64,000 nucleotides of DNA from Micropterix aruncella (GCA_944548615.1 OX155951.1:41583964-41647963), one strand, 5' to 3'. Positions 31,643 to 60,142 are shown, numbered from the stretch's first letter. Numbers and translations: made by a program. The notes: generated by a model from the sequence alone, not told the origin.

Positions 31643-34600
31643 TTAATTTAAAATTTTGCACCACATCGATGCGGATCTTTCCCCCGCGAAGACTTTCAAT
31701 CGAGCGACGGTCGCTTCGGATACGGGATATTTCGGTTCCCACTTTTGGAAAATGTCGACGAGTATCGCGAAACAGTGCCTCCTCAAGTAGAACAGACTCT
31801 CGACGACGGCCTCTTCCGTTTCGCCGGAATCTGCGTCGAATAAAATCGTCTTCAGTTTACCGACTGCGTTTTCGCAGCGATTAGTCATGCGCTTCGGATA
31901 CGGTCTCATGATCAGTCCGATCAGTTTTATGGCCGTCGCTCGCGCGCGCGGAGACGCCGATTCGTCGCAGACGACGGGCATCAAGATGTTTTCTTCGATG
32001 TTTTTATGGCACCAATCTGCGCCGTTTCTTTTCGCGACGAGGACGAATGCCAGCATTAAATCTTCTCGCGCGAACTTCGGGTCTTCCATTGCGATATATT
32101 TTTTTAGTAAATTCAAAATTTCGACCTCGTTGATATCGCTGAGACTATATTTGTATCGATAATTTAGAATGTCTCTTATGGACGCTGAAGTCTTTTCGGG
32201 CGTCGGTTTCTTTTTCTCCTTAAAATAGTGCAATAGGTGCACGATAACTTTGATCAAAGGATCGTCGGCGCGTTCGAAATCGGCCCTCGGAATTACATCC
32301 GACCATACATTTATTACAGTCAACGATAGCACGATCGCTTTATAACACATGCAATATAAGGCATCTACGATAAAGTACCTCAATTTTAGACCGTTATTGT
32401 AGATACGACAGAGGGCAGCGTACACCCGAGCTAAAACTTCCACTTGGTATAGTTTCGGCGATTCTTTCAAACTGAAGAGAGTATATTCGATTCCGCTCAG
32501 AATCAATTCCACGAATGATATTCCCGGGCCGAAGTATTGTCCGTTTTGCAAATGCACGATGCAGAGGATGAGCCGCTGTTCGGATTTGGTCAGCGGCGGC
32601 GCCGGCGGTGTGTACATTTTACAGATGACATCTTGGGAGCGATTCTCACCGGCGAGAAAAGCGATCATCGCACGCGCCACATGCTTTGGCTTCTGAGAGG
32701 CGAGCGCGCTGCAAATTTTCGCGTATCCAAACGCTTGTAGCTGTAGTTGCGGCTGGCCTCCAATTTGCGCTTCTAAGTTTTCGAGTATGCTTCCTATTTT
32801 ATTTAAGCTTGATTTATTTTTCTTTTTACCCATCTTAGCAATGACATTACCGGCGTTATATAGCAATATCTCATTGAAAATTGATAATTTTTTATGTTTT
32901 GCTGCTTTTTCCGCTGGGGAATCATCAAAAATATCATCTTCGTATGAGATTTGTCTCCTAATTGGAATTTCCGGCCCGTCTTTTTTAGCAGTCTCTACTT
33001 TACGCTTAGTTTTGATGGAAGGCGAGCCGAAATCGTCAGGTGATTTTGCATTGCAATCGTCGAACAAACTATCATACGATATCGTCGTCCTATCTGGATT
33101 CATATTCGTGTCGAGTGGCTTTGTTACGGGGGATGAGATGTTGAAATACTTCGGCTCCTCTGCATTACAATCGCCGAATATACTTTCGTACGATATCAGC
33201 GTCCGACCGGGATTTGCTTCATTTCTTTCCATCGAGGCGCCAGTGTTATTACGTTGTATTTTAACAGGTTTTTTATTTGCATGTTTTTCTGCATTTTTGG
33301 CCTTTATTTCTGCCATTACTTTTATAGCGTTTTTCATTGCATCTTCATTTTTTTCTTGTGGACTGCGTTCTTTTAATCGCGAGGATGAGCGTAAAACAGT
33401 TGTAACAATCGGCTTTTTTGGTTTATTCTGACTTTGTTCAGGCGTCGTTTTAGAGGGGGCGCCGCAAACTATATTAGAATCGTTCAATATATTAGTCGGA
33501 GTCTTATTTAGGTCTGTTTCGGGTGTTTCAACGACGACATCACTTTCATTTGATATTTTTCTTCTTGCTGTTTTCACGGCCTTTTCTGGAGTTTTAGCTT
33601 TTAAATTAAATGTAGCAACTTTCAGGCGTGGCGACGATCGTATTGCTATTTTAGTATCAGGTAGAGTCGTATGTGCTTGCGATGGCGTCGACCGAAGGAA
33701 ATACTGTGTTTCTTTATTTGTAGATAAGTCTGTAGTAGATGTAGGTAAGTCATTGTTCGTTCGCCGTAGTTTGGGCGAGATTGAGTCTGGGTCTGACAGT
33801 TTTCTCTTTTGAGTCGTAGTTTCAACGGCACTTTCGTCAATATCTGAAGTACTGTCTTCATTACCGAATAATTCGGTGATGGTTGGTTTTTTCGGTTCCA
33901 TTTTTGAAACTTTTGTTTTAGCTATTGGACGAACATTACGTCTGTTCCTAGATAGTTTCGACAGAATAAGGCTGACTTTACGATTCAATATTCGAACGTT
34001 GCTTTTTAATTCTATTATATTTCTCTTATAGAAAAACTTCCTTCGCGGCCTTCGTTTTGCTATTTGTTTATTTTCAATGTCATGGATTTTTGATTCATCG
34101 GATATATCCAACTGTGAAACGTTAGGAATCGGGCTAATTTGGTTAGGAATTCTGCAAGCGTCTTCCAGTATTTGATCAATTACAGAATCTAAATTTTCTA
34201 CATTATCTGATTCGTTCAGAGTTGATAATAGGTTTTCCAAACTGTCCGATTTTGATTTTGATTCATTTTGAATTCTACACGATATGCTTTTATCAGATGT
34301 GTCTATTTTTCTAGTGCTGGTTGCCGTGTTGGTTGTGCTGATTTTAAAAGTGCTTGTTGAAGCGTCTTTCAACACTTTTGAGGTACATTTGTCGCATTGA
34401 TTTTCTGTAATCAGACTGCACATTACTCCCGTACTGGTAGTAGATGGTGCAGTCATGTCTATCCCGACATCAGTAAGACTGTCGACGAGCTGCTTGGACA
34501 TTTTCTCAAATTGGAATATTTCTTCACTAGGTGAGCCGCAGAGACTGCTGTACAAGCTATCGGGCGTACCCGTGGAGTACTTATCGTCTTCGGATACTTC

Positions 34601-37600
34601 TGCAGCGGTAGTCGTGTCTGGAAACATTGGGGTTGACTCGTTTGGAGCATCTTTGCTTTTATTTTTTTTCATAGCGGCGATCTTGTCTTTGTATCTTTTT
34701 AGGATATTCGTCTGTTCTTTTTGTAGCAAACCTGAAAATGATAATTTGGATTAGTCAAACTAAAACACTAGCACATAGACGGAACCATACAGAAACGTGT
34801 TGGCAGCTGGGAGCAAACACTTCAAGCGCATACTGCATGCACATGTGCATATGCGTCCACCATAGATGGGGCAATTTGGGCCGCCGCAGTTTTTATTTTC
34901 CAGTCAGTCAGATAGGATAGCTCCGACAAAAATATAGTATTCTTGTTTCAATTATTTTTGATAAAGAAATTATTCTATAAAAAAAAGCCAAGGTCTATTT
35001 TTTTTGGGTGCACGATATCAGTGATTATATAGCATATTAGGATGCTCAATGCCGTACTACGATTTGGCAGCTAGGATTTTATTACGAAAAGCGACGTGTA
35101 AATGGCACTCAGATTTTTAATTAAAACAGAACATTAATTATCTTCTCTTATGTTCAATATAGATGGCGCTCTAAACACGCCTATGAGACACCCTATCCCT
35201 AAATAAATTAATAATATAGTAAACGAGTTTTAAAATCAATTAGGCAATTATGTCCATTTTTAATTTGGTATAACAGGTTTCAATACGTAATAACTACGCA
35301 CTTTGAAGTTCAGATAGACTAATAGATGGCATTCTATCTGTTTGTATTTTGTCTGTGATGTAATCAACCTGTATAAAAATGCGATAGATGGCACTAATAA
35401 TTGAATGTTATTACTGTTATCATCGGTTAAATTATTGAGTTTTTATGATCAATCAGTCCTTTATAAAAAAGAATTCATTATCATTGTTAATCCAGATCGC
35501 CAAATAAATTGCTATTAGTTTAGCTGGACAATGCTATCAGTGCCAGCTGCATAACACTGACATAGAATCGCTGCCAAAATGTACTATAGCACTGAGCAAT
35601 CTATATATACTTTTTGTACCACATCCTCGAAAGGTTAACAAAAATTCTGCTGCGTGCATACTCATATACATTGACTATATAGGTCGTGGCTGGATATTTT
35701 TGCAGCGACCCTAAACTTGGCCGGTCGATTCATAGTTAAATATAGACAAGCAATATTTTGTGATTCGACCCATCAGATGGACACAGCTTACGTATGCAGG
35801 AGTAAAATGTGCAAATTGTAGTATTTACTAAAGCAATACATTGTTTGAAGTAAATTATATAACAAAAGCAAAAACAACATACCTGCTTGTTTAGCTAATT
35901 CCCCAAACATGATGACGTTATTGATATGACCCTGCTCTTTGACTTTGCCGTTAGTTTTCTTTAAATTTTCAACCAGATTTTTGTAATTATTGCTGTTTGC
36001 CTTTTCGGACTTTAACTCTCGTTCCAAATTGTTAATCAATGACTGAAAAAAATATAGATACCAGAATTACTCATTTTTTTTCCTAAAATTGAAAATCGGT
36101 GTAAATATTATTATATATAAATGTATTTTTTCTATATCATACCGTTTGCTGGTCATTCAGGGCTATCGAGGATTTATAATTCACGTTCTCCGATTCCATA
36201 ATTTTATAATTTTCAATCATATTTTCATGAACCTGAAACAATAAATTGAATCGTTTTTATGAAGTTTTCAAATCTGCATTTTATTACTAAATATGTATTA
36301 ATTAAGTTTCTTTCTCCTCTTTGAGACTATGACGAAAGGTTAAAAAAATCGGTTATGTCACCCCAAGACTTTCCCAGCTAGCAGCAACCCCACCCCCCAC
36401 CCCCTCACTCGCTAAACCCTCTCCCCAACAACCCTCCCTACACCCCCGCCCACCCCCCTCTCCCATCAACCCAAACCTTTCCTCTCTCGCTCTCTCCTCC
36501 TTACCCTCCCCCATCCCGCAGCCCTGTATGGACTGGAGGAATGTCCCTAAAATTAGGACTAAGTGCGGGTAGTCATGTGCTCGGCTACCCCCCCATTTCA
36601 TCATCATCACAGTGACCGATGCAAAGGTGCAACTTTTATATTACAATCGGAAGGTTAATAATAAGGCATCTAAATACATAACAGTTCATGAAAATGTAAA
36701 AATCGGTCTCTATGACCAAAGCGGGGAAATTTGATACAAAAGAGGTACGAGAGTCAAATATCTATAGGCCTCAAGGGCTCTACTCAGGGGTTGGGGCATT
36801 TCAGGAGTTTGATGTTCAGACAGACTTCAGAAATATTATAAATAGCGCGATAGAAACACTGTATTGAAATACTGTATAGTTTTCTAACAGATTCCAGTTG
36901 AATGTCAAGGTGAAACTGAGGCTTTAGATTTTTTTTTCATTTACTCACTAACCTACATTTTATAACTTACATTCTATAACTTACATTCTATAACACAACG
37001 AAAAATGAATGTTCAAGTTGTACGTTGCGCAGACAAAGAGGGTGTCATTTTGTGACTTTTCTGAAATGATTGGGTGGTTTCAAACTAACGCACATGGCTA
37101 GCTTAGTCAGAGCTGTCCGCTTCATAGTTTTATTACCAAATATCCATTTACAATGAGTATGTTTACAATTTACAATTATCTTAAATTGTAAATTGAATTA
37201 GGAAAATCTATTACCATTTACCGTTAAAAATGTAAATACATTATTGTTAGTAATGTCGTAATATATACGTCTATGTAAAAGATACTAGAATATTTCCCTT
37301 TGAGATAAAGAATAATTAGATAAAGACTCCATTATACTCTACACCAGCGGTTCCCAAGATGTGGGTCGCGAACCAACTCCAGGTGGGTCGCGAACACAAT
37401 GTATGAACGTAGGGTATATGACAGATGGATGACGAGATAGATTGACGAGATAGATTGACAAGTCTAAGTGTATTTAGGATACCTACAGAAAATATAATTA
37501 AATAAAATAAGTAAATAAAATAAAGATAGCACTTGAAAAGAATAGAATATACAACTTGCAATCTTGCAACAGCGCGGAAGATGAAATAGCCGCGCGAAGA

Positions 37601-38894
37601 GACAGCGTCTCAAGCCTCGTCTCGCTCGCCCCCAGCGCACGAGCGGCCGGGCGGCAGCGCTCTGCGCTTTCCGTGGTGGGTCGCGGGGTCAATAAGTTTG
37701 GGAACCCCAGTTCTACACCAATCTGTTAGAAAACTTCATAGAGGTTAGGGTTTCTAATTTAGCAACAGATACAATTGGAAAGGATTCAAAACACTCCAAC
37801 ACCAATGTATTTTCCGATGTGAAATCCAACAAAATGTCGGAAAAATCAACATTTTCCTGCACACATTTCCAATAGTCAAATTCCCGCTATAATCACGCCA
37901 TTCACAACTGTCAACTACACCTTATTCCTGATGATTAGAGCACTTCACTATTATTCACTAACCCGTCGGACGCCAACAGTGCCTATAGGCAATTTGCATC
38001 GTTTGACAGATCCACGCGTAACCGTTTAGGCCGGCCTCCATTTATATTATATAAATATATAATATACATGACTAACAAGATTAATTACTAGGTAAGAAAA
38101 GGGAATTTATAAAAAAACGATAGTTAGTATTCGTTCACAAAATCGACCAAAAAGTTGCAGCGCAGTTTGTTGCGCCTGAAGGCTGGCTTCCGAGCGGCTA
38201 AAGATTTGCATTGTTATTTATAGTTTTAAAAATAAGAAGTTTGACGTCTCCCATGCGAAACTGCTGTATAATCGATCAATACATTGTTTTGGAACCTTTC
38301 CAATATTTTTTTCACTAATGTTAGTTGTGGTTATATCGAAAGTCCTATCGCCGACGACGGTATGTTGGTTATGGTGTCAAAAGTGCGGCCAAATGGGAAA
38401 ACACCACCCAGATTTGAGCATGCAATATTTAAATACACGATTCCCTTGTGGAACAACTCACCTTTTCGAGAATAAGAAATTTTTCAAGCACCTCCTTGTG
38501 CTGATTCTTTGTCGATTGCAGCTCTATCTTTAATCTTCTAGCGTGCTCCCTCCATTCTCGTATTCCCTTTATAACACTGCTGCAATTTTTAAAATAAAAT
38601 ATTAATACCTGCCTACCCACCCACCACTGGAAAATTTTGGATGTAATTAATATGAACAACAAAACACGATCGAAATTACCTCACAGATGCTATCCTGCTC
38701 TTTAACTTGGACAATTTAAGATCTTTAACAGTGTCATCTTCCTTCAGGATCTGAAAATAAAAGAAAATATTTTGCCGGTTAGGCGTGCCAAACATAACCT
38801 CAAAAACACGTAAATTATCGATTTTTCCACTTACTTTGTCGGTGGATATCTGGTCAAAATTAAACAGATCAAGATCGAAATCCAGGTCAGCCAT
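31643..38894 (-). CDS. Large coiled-coil protein with helical C-terminal domain; possibly ICE1-like
   Basis: Six exons: 38835-38894 (start MADLDFDLDLFNFDQ), 38680-38750, 38462-38579, 36143-36232, 35883-36042 and 31643-34731. They sum to 3588 nt, 1195 residues, with consistent phases. Residues about 21-200 are charged and heptad-like, probably a coiled coil. The middle (about 200-680) is Ser/Thr/Lys-rich and probably disordered. It repeats a short motif three times (RTLISYESIFGDCNAEEP, RTTISYDSLFDDCNAKSP and RQISYEDDIFDDSPAEKA). The last roughly 450 residues look all-helical, with DALYCMCYKAIVLSL, NVWSDVIPRAD and WCHKNIEENILMPVV. The layout and C-terminal pattern recall ICE1 of the little elongation complex (snRNA transcription), but this is a memory-level resemblance only. 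A polyadenylation signal lies on the complement at 31597-31602, about 40 nt past the stop. The gene converges on VPS52. Confidence 0.8.
35041..35602 (+). mobile_element. Inverted-repeat element TTGCTCAATG, copy 2
   Basis: Left gctcaatgccgtactacga, right ccaaaatgtactatagcact then gagcaat. About 560 bp, no ORF. In the first intron upstream of the large exon of the coiled-coil gene; inverted relative to copy 1. Confidence 0.8.
36350..36640. repeat. C-rich low-complexity tract with CAT-repeat tail
   Basis: 36385-36520 is a C-rich tract with short Ts and As; it is followed by catttcatcatcatcac at 36595-36612, which looks like a retroelement 3' end. In an intron of the coiled-coil gene. Confidence 0.5.
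37345..37710. mobile_element. Non-autonomous hAT element
   Basis: The ends cagcggttcccaag and tttgggaaccccag are inverted copies typical of hAT elements. Flanking 8-mers are ctctacac and ttctacac, a target duplication with one mismatch. The interior contains gtgggtcgcgaa twice and a GC-rich segment, no ORF. In an intron of the coiled-coil gene. Confidence 0.88.
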
Positions 38895-40980
38895 TTCGAC
38901 GATTGAGACGTAGTTCTAACCACATTTACCGGTCATATTTCGCTATTCAATAAACAAACTGGCGTTGCCGAAAAAACTCGAGAAGACTGACAGACCGCCA
39001 TTTTACCATGCGTATGCATGCAGATGGTATGCAGTCATAAGGAAGGTCTGGGAACGTCTATCTGAGGAGGTATCGTCCTTGTAACGTTATAAAAACGACG
39101 TATTTTGTAGTAACCTAATGTTCCAAAAATACAAAAATACAATATATTTCTATCATTTCGATGGGCACGAGTTTTCACACCTCTAAATGAGCATTAACCG
39201 ACTTTAGGAAAAAGGAAAAATCGACTTTAGGAGCAAAAACCGACTTTAGGACCGACTAAAGGTATCGCACCCGCCGAATCCTTACCACGATGATTATGCT
39301 GAGGATTTTCTTTGGCCGTATTATCGGCTGATGACATTAAGTTGTGTTGAGGTATCTAGAGCGACTTCTAAGATGAAACTATACTCTTGGATTAGTTTTG
39401 GTTAGTTTATTTGTGAATATCTGGCGGGGTGAAAATCCGGCGGGTTTTGTGGCTAGGGTGCGATGTCGGTGGGTGCGCATTCGATACTTTGGCGTTTGTG
39501 TAGCCGTGGGTATACGACTTGCCATGACCATGGATCCAGTTTGATGTAGAGAGAGCGTAGTCCCATTTTTATTTTATATTTGCCTAGTCCTCTCTATGCG
39601 TTCGTTCAATGACGACAGTGTGGTGCCTTCTGTTCCTACAGGTTCCTACATGCACCCGCCGAAGTTGCGCCCACCACTACTTTGAGGGCGCCAGAAGTGC
39701 AACCGTCTAAGTTGCACTCTGCCAACCATAATTCCGTTGAATTCGTACCCCACCAGACAACCTATTTTTTTTAAACTCAAACTTAATATTTAAAAAATCT
39801 ATTTTAAAGATATCGACATGATTTGCTCGCCATTGGTTTCGTAATTATGGCTTACATTGTCGATTTTAGTTCAGGAGAAATGCAACCGCTCTCGTTAGCC
39901 AGTCAGGCATTGCTATAGTCCTTAGACATCCAGGAATACAAATATAGTAGTAGGTAGGTACCTATATCATAAACTCTTCGCACCGATGTATCATGTTCAA
40001 GCAACATAATCCGGCACAAGACTTGAAATCCCCGCCTCAATAACGCACCGACTCATTGTGCGTTCTTTTTTGCAAAATTCCAAATTCCTGTGCGTCCGCA
40101 ACCTATTCCGATTTAGTACCTGTCAACTTCTAAATTATAAAATTCGCTGAAAGCAGCCCAGGAACTACGATTTTTCTGAGCCGGGGCAAAAACTGAATAT
40201 TTGTGCCCCTTCTCTCCAGCATTTGAGATAAATGATTTAAAAAAACTCACGAAACAAATATACCTACTTGGTGGGATTTTTTCACACTGAGGAATAAGAA
40301 CCCTTAAATAAGTTTGCATTCTTTATTATAGTTATATGCTAATAACTTTTCCTTATGTGGTATTAATATAGAATAATTACAAACAGAGCAGATAACGCAC
40401 AGCCAGACTTTACAAACTCCTTGAATCCTTAGGTCCCACCAAATGTTACTATCTAAACTTGCTACAGCTTTACATGTAACGCTTTCCGCAATCAACTAAA
40501 TAGTATAGTGATACGTTTAAAAGAGTAGTTGTTAACAAAGTAAATCAATGGTAATTACTCGCATACCTAATCAGTCACATAAATACCGACCGTCGCTCGA
40601 CGTTCGGCCGTTCGGGTATATGGTATTTAGAGTTTTCAGACATACCTACTGCGCACGCTTTGAAAAATCAACTTAGGGTGCGTTTCAAAATTGGGTTTTC
40701 GTGTTTTAAATCTTTATTATAAATTTAATTATTAATTGTTTTACAATTAAAAAAATATTTAAACATTGATTTATACCAAATATTTATCAAAAATCAATTG
40801 ACTATACTAAGACTAGGGATCCCTATTAACTGGCTTATTTGAAAAATATAAAAAATATAATAAAATTTAATAACTGATTCAATTGCGGGTACAAATGTTG
40901 CGAAGAACCATCCTTACCCACCTTGTTCACTGGATGTCACGCCGCCGGATTTTTTCCTCTGAGACTATTTAAAGAGCAAT
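38895..40980. other. Intergenic DNA, no gene recognised
   Basis: Short direct repeats of cgactttagga occur at 39199-39262. I see no ORF or known repeat in the remainder. Confidence 0.5.
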
Positions 40981-41502
40981 GGGCTCGATTGCGTTTCTCT
41001 TAAACTAAAATCGGAAATTAGTTCGTGTGAACGAGACAGTGCAATACGTCAGAGCGGAATGTGAAGTGAACGGTTGTCACTTTTTCGCATTAAAACTACC
41101 CACCTAAAGCAGCTAAATCTAACACAGCACGAAATGTGTTAAAACTTATTCGGGCGTTTTAGAGTTCGAAAGGTATTTTTGATGCGGGAAAATCGACGAC
41201 AGTTCATTTCATTATAAATAGGATAGAAAACGAATTTACCGCGTGAAATTTGTAGCACCCGACGTTTCGGTGACGTTGCAGTAGTCTACCCTGGACAACG
41301 GCGGCTGCAACGCCACCGAAACGTCGGGTGCTACAAATTTCACGCGGTAAATTCGTTTTCTATCCTATTTATAATGTCAAACAACCGCGATAGTCTTCGA
41401 TTTTATAGTTCATTTCATGTTCCGTTCTGAAGCATTGCTCCGTCTCGTTCGGTTGAACTATAAAGTTACCGTTTCAGTTCACGAAGAAACGCAATCGGGC
41501 CC
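40981..41502. mobile_element. Long inverted-repeat element GGGCTCGATTGCG, copy 1, with nested insertion
   Basis: Left arm gggctcgattgcgtttctct, right arm its approximate complement ending gaaacgcaatcgggccc. A shorter uninterrupted copy is at 44297-44590. The right arm is split by the foldback element 41213-41406. Confidence 0.82.
41213..41406 (+). mobile_element. Foldback element with GACGTTTCGG core, nested, 12 bp target duplication
   Basis: Inserted in the arm of 40981-41502 and flanked by agttcatttcat on both sides (41201-41212 and 41407-41418). Two arms of about 65 bp, near-perfect inverted copies (tttgtagcacccgacgtttc in the left arm), surround the loop tagtctaccctggacaac. The unpaired 3' flank is gtcaaacaaccgcgatagtc. 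Confidence 0.85.
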
Positions 41503-42299
41503 AATGTTTGCGATCCGCCCGCCTTTAAATTTGGCCCAGTTAAAAGGAAGTTTTTAGAGGGAAATTATGCAGATTACTCTACAGTTATGCCAGCGAGTTT
41601 CCACATCGATGAGGTGAGAGACCTGGACCGGAATTCCGGAGCGGCGATACGATATACCTACTATTGTCGTCACTCGACAATTTTTGCGTTTCTCTGAAAG
41701 CGATTCGATAGTTCTTGAATCGTCAGAAGTAAGGCTAGGGACAGACGACAGCACGTAAGATGCCGTTTGGCCGATCACGATAAGTCGCTCGTTTCTGGTT
41801 TATGAAAATAAACAGCGGTGGAATTAAATGTCGTATCGCGTTGACGTACCATCCGCCACTTCAGAATTCCCCAGCATACAAGACATGTTGAAGGCCATTA
41901 TCTTGACAATGTTATATTCAAAACAAAAAATCCGCATGCCTTCATTTTATTTTATTCACAATAAATAATAATAATAATTTAAATGACTACGTTTTTAAAA
42001 TTCATTTTTAGAACAGTGGTTTTGAATCGCGGGCACATGTTCCCGCGGCACACCGGTGTGCCGCAGGAACATGTGCTCCGCGAAGTGCTGTCTTCGGACA
42101 AAATGAGATATTTCACTGAAAAATAAACACTGGGATACAACATATTCATCAGGACATCTTGTCGATGTTTCCGGGCACTGCTTTGAGAATCGTTGACGCT
42201 GCAACCATTTCTATTATATGATACCTGATTCATTGTTATTACTCGTAGAAATGCTAAACTCTCTAAGGCATACATATGTCTATTCGTATGTTTTTCAAG

Positions 42300-43330
42300 C
42301 AAAGCCGTCCATTTGGAGTTGCTTTCTTCACTGTCTTCTGAGTGCTTTATAGCAGCACTTGATCGTTTCGTATCGCGTCGGGGTTTATGTGAGACTATAA
42401 TTTCGGATAACGGCGGTAATTTTGTGGCCAGCAACAAATATCTAAACGAAGTTAGGGCCTTTCCCCTTGCGAATCGAGACGAATTAATAGGAAGTTGTGC
42501 AATTCGAAAAATTTAGTGGAAATTTAATCCACCATTAGGTCCACCCTTCAATGGACTGGTAGAGAGCGGTATAAAATCCGTGAAATACCATCTCAAACGC
42601 GCTTTGAGGGATCAACATATGACATTTGAGGAAATGTCATCTTTATTATGCTCATCTTTGCACCTGCTCATTTTTTAATCGGCAGTAGTTTAATCTCGGC
42701 TCCAGAACGCATTTTCGATGATATTCCGTTAAACCGCTGGCAACTTGTGAAAGCGACTTCTCAACATTTTTGGCGTCGCTTCAAAAATAAATATTTGCAC
42801 ACATTGCAACAGAATCTAAATGGCTGAAGGGTGACCGAAATCTTAAAATTGGAGATCTGGTTCTAATCCATTCGGATACTATTCCAAGTATCCGATATTG
42901 TCAGAGTAGTGACCTTGCGAACATCAAACGGCACGCTTAAACGCCCGGTCGTTAAGCTATTTCCCCTGCCTTGTAATTAAGCGTAAATTAATTAAATAAA
43001 AACATAAAAAAACCTTATTCTAAATTAATTTTAATTACCTATAAGCCTGTAAAAAAAGAAATTTTATATTAAAACGTTTTTGTTATACTAGCTCTTATCT
43101 ATTAAACTATAACTAACAATATTTTCAATGTAGTTTAGATCTGTGCTTGAACTCTTTTGAAATATTTGGTTACTATTTCTAATAATAAATTTAAAATTAT
43201 TGTTCTCTCTTTTTCAATTACCTTTAACAGAAAATAACCAAGTCATTTTGTCGGGGGGCATGGACACGCCTGGTGTATCCTTAAGTTTTATTCCTCCCTA
43301 ATTCTAAATAAATGTTTTCCAATATATTTT
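42300..43330 (+). pseudogene. BEL/Pao LTR retrotransposon, integrase and 3' end remnant
   Basis: Broken frames give the integrase core and C-terminus: FIAALDRFVSRRG, ISDNGGNFVASNKYLNE, WKFNPPLGPPFNGLVESGIK, then LNRWQLVKATSQHFWRRF, KYLHTLQQ and LKIGDLVLIHSD. The order and motifs are those of BEL/Pao Pol. Stops and frameshifts abound. A purine run (cggggggca, 43252-43260) then begins what may be the 3' LTR. Confidence 0.85.
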
Positions 43331-43499
43331 ATTCCTACCCTGTTATAATAAATAAGTACCTACAAAAAGTCATCGCTCGGACCATCTGCGCGGTCGGCGA
43401 TTCAGTTATCAAATTTACGCGCTGCGGATCGTATCGAACGTCGTGAAATACTTGTCTATCCGAGATAGAAAAATTACATAAAAATAACTTCCGGAAGTG

Positions 43500-44290
43500 C
43501 CGTGCATTTTAGGGAGTTTGTTTCATCGGGATCAGCACCAGCGTCTTGGTAGCTATACAGCGAAGCAGCCAGAGAAGATCAGGAAGGAAGCGGTTTTTTG
43601 AGGTACTCCTTTTCCTGGATCTATTTCCACTGTGGCTGTTCAGCGCCCACCACACCTTAACAAAATACAGTCCATTGCCTGACGTTCAGGATATCGACCA
43701 AAGGTTGTCAAATACTTTCCTAATATTGAAGTCAACGATTTCCACTGGATAAGAGACCCCTTTAATATTTCTGTTAGCAGTTTGGTTGGTTTTAATTTGG
43801 GAGAATAAGAAAAGCTACGCGTTAAAAAACTAACTCACTTTGCAGTTAAAATATAAGGCGCTGCATTTAAACAAGTTCTGGATATACATTTATTTGCAAT
43901 ACCTAGAGTTGAGTAAAAAAGCACTGATAGCTCTTTTACCCTTTCAACCTCGTAACTATGCGAACAGGGATTTTCAGCAATAACAAATAAAAAAGTTTCA
44001 AAAGCAAACGACTTCTATCCATCGAAGAAGAAATTAGAGTAGGTACGTTTGACGACAATTCACCCAATAATAAAATATCAGCGTACGTTGCGTCAGGCCC
44101 GAATCTCACACTGATTTCACTAAATGTTACAAAGATATAAATAAACAATTAGTCACCTTTTATTTTAAACAATGTACAGTACACTGTATAATCAATGGTA
44201 TCTACAGCTAAAAGCACATCAACCTTTACGTACTCTGAGGTACGTACAAAAATGTAAAGCTTGATGTACCCTCGACTGTACGCACAAACA
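43500..44290. other. Intergenic DNA, nothing recognised
   Basis: No gene or full-length repeat seen. Confidence 0.45.
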
Positions 44291-44296
44291 TAATAG

Positions 44297-44590
44297 GTCT
44301 GATTGCGTTTCTTCGTGGACTAAAATTGGAAGTTAGTTCAACGAACGGGACAGAGCAATGCGTTAGAGCGAAATATCAAATGAACGATCACCGTTTTCCC
44401 GCACCAAAACTACCTGTCGAACTTATATACGTCCGAATAAATTTGAACACATTGGTCTTCAGTGGGTAGTTTTAATGCGTAAAAGTGACAACCGTTCATT
44501 TCACATTCCGTTTTAACATATTGCTCTGTCTCGTTCGCATGAACTAATATCCGATTTTAGTTCACGAAAAAACGCAATCGAGCCCAGTGT
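44297..44590. mobile_element. Long inverted-repeat element GGGCTCGATTGCG, copy 2
   Basis: Arms of about 120 bp: tctgattgcgtttcttcgtg at the left and acgaaaaaacgcaatcgagc at the right. Same family as 40981-41502, but uninterrupted. Confidence 0.82.
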
Positions 44591-45207
44591 ATTTTCCATA
44601 AGTTTGGAAAATAAAATGTGAGCCAGTAAAAAAAAAATAAGGTTATAACATCTGGTGTAGAAAATACTAAAAAATAAAATAAAACGCGGGAATTTTGTAA
44701 TGGATTCTTTTTATTTACAAAAAAATGTGTAAATCTGGTTCTCTCCTTCGTCTTATTACATAAAAATTTAAGGACTATTCTCTTAAAACTATATCATTTT
44801 ATGTACAGTATAATAATGAAACACCCAGAACGATGGGCGTTTGATACTTATTCGATAAAATGAAGAATGGATTGAGGAGATTTGAACTTACTAATTATTT
44901 AATATTACTAAATCATACTGTCATGCATAAACGGTAAGAGAATAATAGCATCTTTTTACATAGTTCATAAATAATTAGGCACTAAAACGAGCTCTTAAAA
45001 ATGAATAATTTAAGGGGTCTTTTTGAACGTTGGCTGTTGCTTCTCTAATGCACTAGAATGAATTTTCTATTAAAAAATTGGCGTACATTATTTACAAGCT
45101 AGTTTGTTAAATGGGGAAATCAGTTTAGAAAGAACATGGACACTCAACTGGGGCTTGAGTACAGCTTTCAAATATTTATCAAAATATATTTTTTTAAAGT
45201 TTAGGGT

Positions 45208-60142
<14,935 letters not shown>

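Noticed and set aside
41979..42437. 152-codon minus-strand frame
   Set aside because: No recognisable family, and it overlaps BEL/Pao integrase on the plus strand, which has clear motifs.
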